From assembly GCF_008923185.1 (NCBI RefSeq), contig NZ_WBMT01000001.1, positions 496,001-560,000 of the forward strand: a DNA stretch of 64,000 nt, given 5' to 3'. The notes beneath the pieces were generated by a model that was given only the letters and a program-made list of their open reading frames with translations, searched no databases and was not told the DNA's origin. Shown piece by piece: positions 59,613 through 64,000 of the stretch; within the stretch, counting starts at the first letter, position 1; every line of letters starts with the position of its first letter. This DNA is from Actinomadura rudentiformis (GTDB taxonomy: Bacteria > Actinomycetota > Actinomycetes > Streptosporangiales > Streptosporangiaceae). The position numbers and the translations under genes were made by a program.

Positions 59613-60311
59613 TCACGCTGCCCCTTTGATGTCGTTGCCGCCGGAGAGGCTGACGACCCCTGTGGCGAAGAGGTCTTCCAGGGCCGTCACGTTCCCTCTC
59701 TGGGCGGCATCGAGAAAGGTCGCCAGGAGACGCCGGTGCTCGTCGGTGTCGATCGGTTCGCGCCGGGTGGTGGCCAGATGCCTGCGTGCGCGGCTCACCA
59801 GCTGGCGGACGTTGGCCGGGGCGAGCCGAATGATCTCGGCGATCCGTTCGTAGGGGTAGTCGAAGGCCTCACGGAGGATGTAGGCGGCCCGCTGGGCCGG
59901 GGTGAGCTTCTCGAGCAGCAGGAGCAGAGCGAGTTCGAGCGCCTCGCCCCGCTCGGCTCCGGCGGCGGGGTCGATGCCGGCGTCGATGGGCTCGGGCAGC
60001 CAGGGGCCGATGTGGGTCTCCCGGCGGGCCCGGGCGGACTGCACGGAGTTGATGGACAGCCGCGTCGTGATCAGAGCCAGGAACGCCGCCGGGTTGACGA
60101 TGGTCGAGCGTTCGGCGCTCTGCCAGCGCAGCCAGGTCTCCTGGACGATGTCCTCGGCCTCCGCCGGGCTGGCGAGCATCCGGTAGGCGATGCCGAAAAG
60201 GCGCGGGCGCAGTGCGGTAAAGGTGGCGGCGGCCTGGTCGAGGGAACCGGTTCCTTCCCGTCCTTCAGGCTCGCGGCCCCGCAATCCTCGTGCCAGCTCC
60301 ATGACCGCCAT
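59613..60311 (-). CDS. SigJ-type ECF RNA polymerase sigma factor, shortened
   Basis: 232 residues from the ATG at 60311 (GGAGGGG just before it; ATG at 60302 is an alternative). Region 2 (RLFGIAYRMLASPAEAEDIVQETWLRW) and region 4 (LTPAQRAAYILREAFDYPYERIAEIIRL, ANVRQLVSRARRHL) are complete, as in ECF41/SigJ factors. These normally carry a C-terminal SnoaL-like domain of about 100 residues that tunes activity; here only its first 25 or so residues remain before a stop. The factor may therefore be unrestrained. It is divergent from the LAL gene across 205 bp. Confidence 0.87.
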   Translation of the reverse strand: MAVMELARGLRGREPEGREGTGSLDQAAATFTALRPRLFGIAYRMLASPAEAEDIVQETWLRWQSAERSTIVNPAAFLALITTRLSINSVQSARARRETHIGPWLPEPIDAGIDPAAGAERGEALELALLLLLEKLTPAQRAAYILREAFDYPYERIAEIIRLAPANVRQLVSRARRHLATTRREPIDTDEHRRLLATFLDAAQRGNVTALEDLFATGVVSLSGGNDIKGAA

Positions 60312-60516
60312 GACCCCTCCGCTCGCCGTGCCGGCGGACGCTCGTCGCCGACACGACAACTGTGGCCAGGCGGGTGCTGCGGTCGCATCAGGGAGACCCT
60401 GGCCGGGCTCCCTAGGGAAGAACCAGTGGATAGTGCATTGGAAGGTGAGATATTGCATTTGATGACAGTTCAGACCCGGTACCACCGGTGATCTGCGGTG
60501 CGGAAAGCTGGTGGGG

Positions 60517-63357
60517 ATGTCTGAAAAGTCTGATGTTGGGGGTGGGTGGTCCGCGGCCGGGATGGGCGGAGCCCCGCGGCCGGGGCCACCGGTGGGCAGT
60601 GCGCCGGTGGGCAGTGCGCCAGTCAGCAGTGCGCCAGTCAGCAGTGCGCTGGTGGGCAGAGAGGCTGAGTGCGAGACGCTCGACCGGCTGCTTGCGGACG
60701 TCCGCGGCGGCGAGAGCCGGGTGCTGGTGCTGCGCGGCGAGGCCGGGATCGGCAAGTCGGCGCTGCTGGATCACCTGGTCGCGAGGGCCTCCGGGTGCCG
60801 GGTCCTGGCCGCCACAGGCGTCCAGTCGGAGATGGAACTGGCCTTCGCGGCCGTTCACCAGCTGTGCGTGCCGCTGCTGGACCTCCTGGATTCCCTGCCC
60901 GAGCCGCAGCGTGACGCGCTCGGCACGGCGTTCGGGGTGCGCGCCGGCCCTCCTCCCGACCAGTTCCTCATCAGCCTCGCCGTGCTCAACCTCCTGGCTC
61001 AGGCCGCCGACGAGCGTCCGCTCGTGTGCGTGATCGACGACGCCCAGTGGCTCGACCGCGCCTCGGCGCAGGTCCTGACCTTCGTGGCTCGCCGCCTCAT
61101 GGCCGAATCCGTGGCCTGCGTCTTCGCCGTCCGTGATTCCGGCGAGGCCGACGTGTTGCCGGGCCTGCCGGTGATGGAGATCGGCGGACTGCGGGACGCC
61201 GATGCGCGGACACTCGTCAGCCGGGTGGTCCCCGGGCCACTGGACGAAGAGGTGCGTGACCGCATCCTGTACGAGTCGCGCGGGAACCCGCTCGCCCTGC
61301 TCGAACTGCCCAGGGCCGCGTCCGCAGGCGGATTCGTGGCGGCGGCGACCGGGCAGTCGCTGTCAGGCCGCCTCGAGGACGGTTTCCAGCGCCGGCTGAA
61401 CGGCCTGCCGGCCGACGGGCGGATGATGCTCCTGCTGGCCGCCGCCGAACCCCTCGGCGATACGGCTCTGCTGTGGCGTGCCGCCGGCGTGCTCGGCGTC
61501 GACGCCACGGTGGTCGACGACGCCGACGAACTGATCGACTTCAGCGACCGGGTGCGTTTCCGGCATCCGCTGGTGCGCTCCGCGGTGTACAACGCGGCCG
61601 TCCCGAGGGAGCGCAGACAGGCCCACCGGGCGCTGGCGGAGGCGACCGACGCCACCACCGACCCCGACCGGCGGGCCTGGCACCGCGCCCACAGCGCCGC
61701 TCACCCTGACGAGGGCATCGCCACCGAGCTCGAACGTTCCGCCGGGCGCGCCCTGGCCCGTGGTGGTCTGGCCGCCGCGGCGGCTTTCCTTGAACGGGCG
61801 GTCGGGCTCACTCCCGATGCCCGGCGCCGGGCCGAACGCGCGCTGGACGCCGCCCGGGCCAAGCACCTGGCCGGTGCGCCCGAGTCCGCACTGGCGCTGC
61901 TGGCGGCGGCCGAGAGCGGGCCACCGGACGAACTGCGCCGGGCCAAGGTCGAATCCCTGCGCGCCGAGATCGCCCTGACCTCGAACCGCGGCACATCCGC
62001 TCCGGCGATCCTGCTCAAGGCCGCCAAGCAGCTCGAACCACTCGACGTCGACCTGTCCCGCGACACCTATCTGCAGGCGCTGCAGGTGGCGATCGGGGTC
62101 CTGCCCAGCTGGGACGGCATCACCGAGGTCGCGGCGGCCGCCCGTGAGGCGCCTCCCGCACCCGGCGTCCCCCGCGTCACGGATCTCGTCCTCGACGCCC
62201 TGTCCCTCCTCTACACGCGGGACACTCTGACAGCCGAGCCGGCCCTGCGGCGTGCCGTGGACGCGGCCATGAGCGAGGAGATCGCCCCCGGCGAACAACT
62301 CCGCTGGCTCTGGTTCCTCAACTTCTTCACCATGGCCCTGTGGGACGACGAGGCCTGCCGCGAACTGACCCGGCACTCCCTGCGCCTGGTCCGCGACTCT
62401 GGCGCCTTCGCCCTGTTGCCCTTGGTGCTCAGCATGTCCACGATGATGCGGCTTTTCGAGGGGGACCTGGCTGAGGCCGAGACCCTGAATGAGGAGGCGA
62501 AGGCGAACGCGGTCGCCGCCGACGTCTGGACCACCTCCGGAGCCATGGTCCAGAGGGGCGGCGACCTCGGCCTCGCGGCATGGCGGGGGGACGCGGAGGA
62601 GGCCGAGCAACTCGCCGAGATCATCGCGAAGGAAGGAGCGGTCCGCGGGGAGGGGAGGACGCTGGAGATCAGCCACTGGGTCCGGTCCGTCCTCTACAAC
62701 GGGCTCGGCCAGTACGAGAAGGCCTTGGAAGCCGTCCTGCAGGCCAGCGTGGACCACCGGGCGCCGAGCGGCTGCGGAGTCCTCTGGGCGCCCCTCGAAC
62801 TCATCGAGGCCGCCGCGCGCACCGGCCGGCACGAACTGGCGTCCCGAACGCTGGAACGGCTCTCCCTGTCCACCCGGGCGGGCGGCATGGACTGGGGTCT
62901 CGGCCTCGAGGCCCGCTGCCGGGCGCTGCTCAGCGAAGGCGAGGAGGCCGACCGCCTCCACCGCGAGGCGATCGACCGGCTCGGCCGTACCCGGATGCGC
63001 GTCGACCTCGCCCGCGCCCACCTGCTCTACGGCGAATGGCTCCGCCGCGAACGCCGCCGCGTCGAGGCCCGCGACAACCTCCGCACCGCCTTCGACCTGT
63101 TCACCGAGATCGGCATGAAGGCCTTCGCCGGCCGCGCCGCACGCGAGCTCCAGGCCACCGGGGAGACCGCCCGGAAGCGGAACGTCGAGACCACCGAGCA
63201 GCTCACCCCGCAGGAGGCGCAGATCGCCAGGCTGGCCCGCACCGGCCTGACCAACAAGGAGATCGCCGAACGCCTGTACGTCAGCCCCCGCACCGTCGAA
63301 TACCACCTGCGCAAGGTCTTCACGAAACTCGGCATCACCTCACGCCACCAGCTCTGA
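60517..63357 (+). CDS. LAL-type LuxR regulator with AAA-ATPase domain
   Basis: 946 residues from the ATG at 60517 (GTG at 60511 is an alternative). After a tail of 40 residues with V(G/S)SAP repeats comes the MalT-like ATPase: LVGREAECETL, Walker A GEAGIGKSALL (about 75-86) and Walker B VCVIDDAQWLD. A long TPR-like helical sensor region follows, then the C-terminal LuxR helix-turn-helix (LTPQEAQIARLARTGLTNKE, SPRTVEYHLRKVFTKLGI). LAL regulators activate antibiotic or sugar genes after ligand and ATP binding. The sigma factor gene lies back-to-back with it; the XRE gene overlaps its 3' end. Confidence 0.93.
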   Translation: MSEKSDVGGGWSAAGMGGAPRPGPPVGSAPVGSAPVSSAPVSSALVGREAECETLDRLLADVRGGESRVLVLRGEAGIGKSALLDHLVARASGCRVLAATGVQSEMELAFAAVHQLCVPLLDLLDSLPEPQRDALGTAFGVRAGPPPDQFLISLAVLNLLAQAADERPLVCVIDDAQWLDRASAQVLTFVARRLMAESVACVFAVRDSGEADVLPGLPVMEIGGLRDADARTLVSRVVPGPLDEEVRDRILYESRGNPLALLELPRAASAGGFVAAATGQSLSGRLEDGFQRRLNGLPADGRMMLLLAAAEPLGDTALLWRAAGVLGVDATVVDDADELIDFSDRVRFRHPLVRSAVYNAAVPRERRQAHRALAEATDATTDPDRRAWHRAHSAAHPDEGIATELERSAGRALARGGLAAAAAFLERAVGLTPDARRRAERALDAARAKHLAGAPESALALLAAAESGPPDELRRAKVESLRAEIALTSNRGTSAPAILLKAAKQLEPLDVDLSRDTYLQALQVAIGVLPSWDGITEVAAAAREAPPAPGVPRVTDLVLDALSLLYTRDTLTAEPALRRAVDAAMSEEIAPGEQLRWLWFLNFFTMALWDDEACRELTRHSLRLVRDSGAFALLPLVLSMSTMMRLFEGDLAEAETLNEEAKANAVAADVWTTSGAMVQRGGDLGLAAWRGDAEEAEQLAEIIAKEGAVRGEGRTLEISHWVRSVLYNGLGQYEKALEAVLQASVDHRAPSGCGVLWAPLELIEAAARTGRHELASRTLERLSLSTRAGGMDWGLGLEARCRALLSEGEEADRLHREAIDRLGRTRMRVDLARAHLLYGEWLRRERRRVEARDNLRTAFDLFTEIGMKAFAGRAARELQATGETARKRNVETTEQLTPQEAQIARLARTGLTNKEIAERLYVSPRTVEYHLRKVFTKLGITSRHQL
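60592..60651 (+). repeat. 15-bp in-frame tandem repeat
   Basis: Four units of gt(ggg/cag)cagtgcgcc(g/a), reading VGSAP, VGSAP, VSSAP, VSSAL, directly before the ATPase domain of the LAL regulator. The number of units could vary between strains without changing the frame. Confidence 0.85.
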
Positions 63358-63607
63358 AAGCCCCATCACGTCGCCGTGCGGCGGACGGTTCGATCAGGTC
63401 GTCCATCGCACAGTCGAGGATGTCCAGCAACGCCATCAGCGTGCGCAGGTTCAGCCGTTCCGGCTTGTCGACCACGAGCCGGTACACCTGGCTGGGCGAC
63501 AGGTCGACACCGCGAGCGGCCAGCAGGGGCCGCAGCTCCGTCGTGGAGAACATGCCGTGCTCCGCCATGACCTCGCGAAGACGCCACCTGTAGTCCAGAT
63601 CGGCCAT
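63335..63607 (-). CDS. small XRE/Cro-type DNA-binding protein
   Basis: 90 residues from the ATG at 63607. The helix-turn-helix is of the Cro/C1 kind (RWRLREVMAEHGMFSTTELRPLL, DLSPSQVYRLVVDKPERLNLRTLMALLDILDCAMDDLIEP). In actinomycetes very similar short proteins sit next to site-specific recombinase genes, but none is found here within the window. Its 3' end overlaps the LAL gene by 23 bp. The 134 bp upstream, to 63741, show no gene. Confidence 0.85.
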   Translation of the reverse strand: MADLDYRWRLREVMAEHGMFSTTELRPLLAARGVDLSPSQVYRLVVDKPERLNLRTLMALLDILDCAMDDLIEPSAARRRDGAFRAGGVR

Positions 63608-63741
63608 TGCCCGCCGGCCCCTTCCTCTTCTGCCCACACGGAGAGGTGCGGGCGCATGCGGACAGGGTCCACGTGCCGCGCCGCGTTCGCATCCGTGATG
63701 TCCCTAGTGGGACCCGGGGACGAGGTGAGCGACCGCGTCCG

Positions 63742-64000
63742 TCAGATCGCGTCGAGAATGGCGGCGGCGACGGCGTCGGGCTGGGACGACGCGATCGCGT
63801 GAGAGGCACCGGCGATCTCGCGGGTCCCTCGCGAGGAGGCTCGTTCGGCCATGAACCGCAGCGCGGCGACCGGGATGTTGAGATCGCTCTCCCCGAAGAC
63901 GAACCACGACGGTGTGGTGCGCCATGCGGCCTCGTTCACGCTCAGCTCGTCGGTCAGCGCCCGCTCGGTCACAGGCCGCTGGGTCGCGGCCATCAGGGCG
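63742..64000 (-). CDS. alpha/beta hydrolase, C-terminal part (start outside window)
   Basis: The frame is open from the window edge (reading ALMAATQRPVTE) to the stop at 63742, about 86 residues. The last strand-loop pattern of alpha/beta hydrolases is present: Asp site in SWFVFGESDLNIP and the catalytic His in GASHAIASSQPDAV. It matches the common actinomycete group near chloroperoxidase-like hydrolases, in which the acid follows FGE-x-D. The N-terminal part with the nucleophile lies beyond the window. Confidence 0.8.
   Translation of the reverse strand, partial: ALMAATQRPVTERALTDELSVNEAAWRTTPSWFVFGESDLNIPVAALRFMAERASSRGTREIAGASHAIASSQPDAVAAAILDAI

Noticed and set aside
63335..63607. Attachment site or integrase beside the small XRE gene
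   Set aside because: Such XRE genes often accompany recombinases, but no recombinase frame or att-like repeat is present in the window.
1..64000. CRISPR arrays, tRNA and rRNA genes
   Set aside because: No regularly spaced repeats of CRISPR type, no cloverleaf-like sequence with a CCA-side stem and no rRNA stretch were recognised.

Overview
The window is 64 kb of very GC-rich DNA with tightly packed, often overlapping genes, many GTG/TTG starts, strong purine-rich ribosome binding sites, Tat-exported enzymes, SARP and LAL regulators, DUF5753-type XRE regulators and MocR/TioE-type regulators. This points to a filamentous actinomycete; the mix would suit the Streptosporangiales (Actinomadura/Nonomuraea-like), but genus is an inference. 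No rRNA, tRNA or CRISPR array was seen. One IS200/IS605-family element is present.

Layout. 1-5.1 kb: the end of an alpha/beta hydrolase, a secreted class C beta-lactamase-type serine hydrolase, a Tat-exported 3-ketosteroid-dehydrogenase-like flavoprotein behind a 30-bp perfect palindrome, and a secreted trypsin-like protease. 5.5-10.1 kb: a cysteine-rich unknown, an NmrA-type protein, a cytochrome P450 followed by a 21-codon ORF with a strong ribosome binding site, and a SARP regulator. 10.3-17.3 kb: a signalling island with an nSTAND-type NTPase carrying 14 WD40 units, an unknown protein, and an HTH-NACHT-multi-membrane protein. 17.3-19.1 kb: a TnpB-only IS605-type element with a -1 frameshift, lying between the 3' remnant of a serine hydrolase and a histidine kinase with a shortened N-terminus.

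19.1-32.7 kb holds a two-component pair, an EamA exporter, a MocR regulator, cytochrome bd oxidase (cydAB), LysE and Fsr-like exporters with an AraC regulator, a GPGG small membrane protein behind a sigma-B-like promoter, an ABC-2 drug-type exporter with a TioE-type MerR regulator, and a TetR/isoprenylcysteine-methyltransferase-like divergent pair. 32.6-37.2 kb is an operon of M28 aminopeptidase, oligoendopeptidase F and a phosphodiesterase. 37.7-40.3 kb has regulators and a stress-type SDR with its own sigma-B-like promoter.

40.3-50.7 kb is the most unusual part. A four-gene cassette (YbdK-like ligase, haem-oxygenase-fold iron enzyme, HemK-like methyltransferase, CDGSH protein) is followed by an overlapping seven-gene operon (GTP cyclohydrolase II, IMPase-like phosphatase, CDP-alcohol transferase, MDR dehydrogenase, PTPS/QueD-like enzyme, fused glycosyltransferase-methyltransferase, flippase). 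Together these suggest a GTP-derived, glycosylated, membrane-linked product. 49.8-59.6 kb is a DeoR-controlled sugar island (creatininase-family enzyme, XylF/G/H-type ABC importer, two FGGY kinases, histidine phosphatase, 2-hydroxyacid dehydrogenase). The window closes with a shortened SigJ-type sigma factor, a large LAL regulator, an XRE regulator and a partial hydrolase. In-frame minisatellites at gene ends recur and in one place are read in both strands by two convergent genes.
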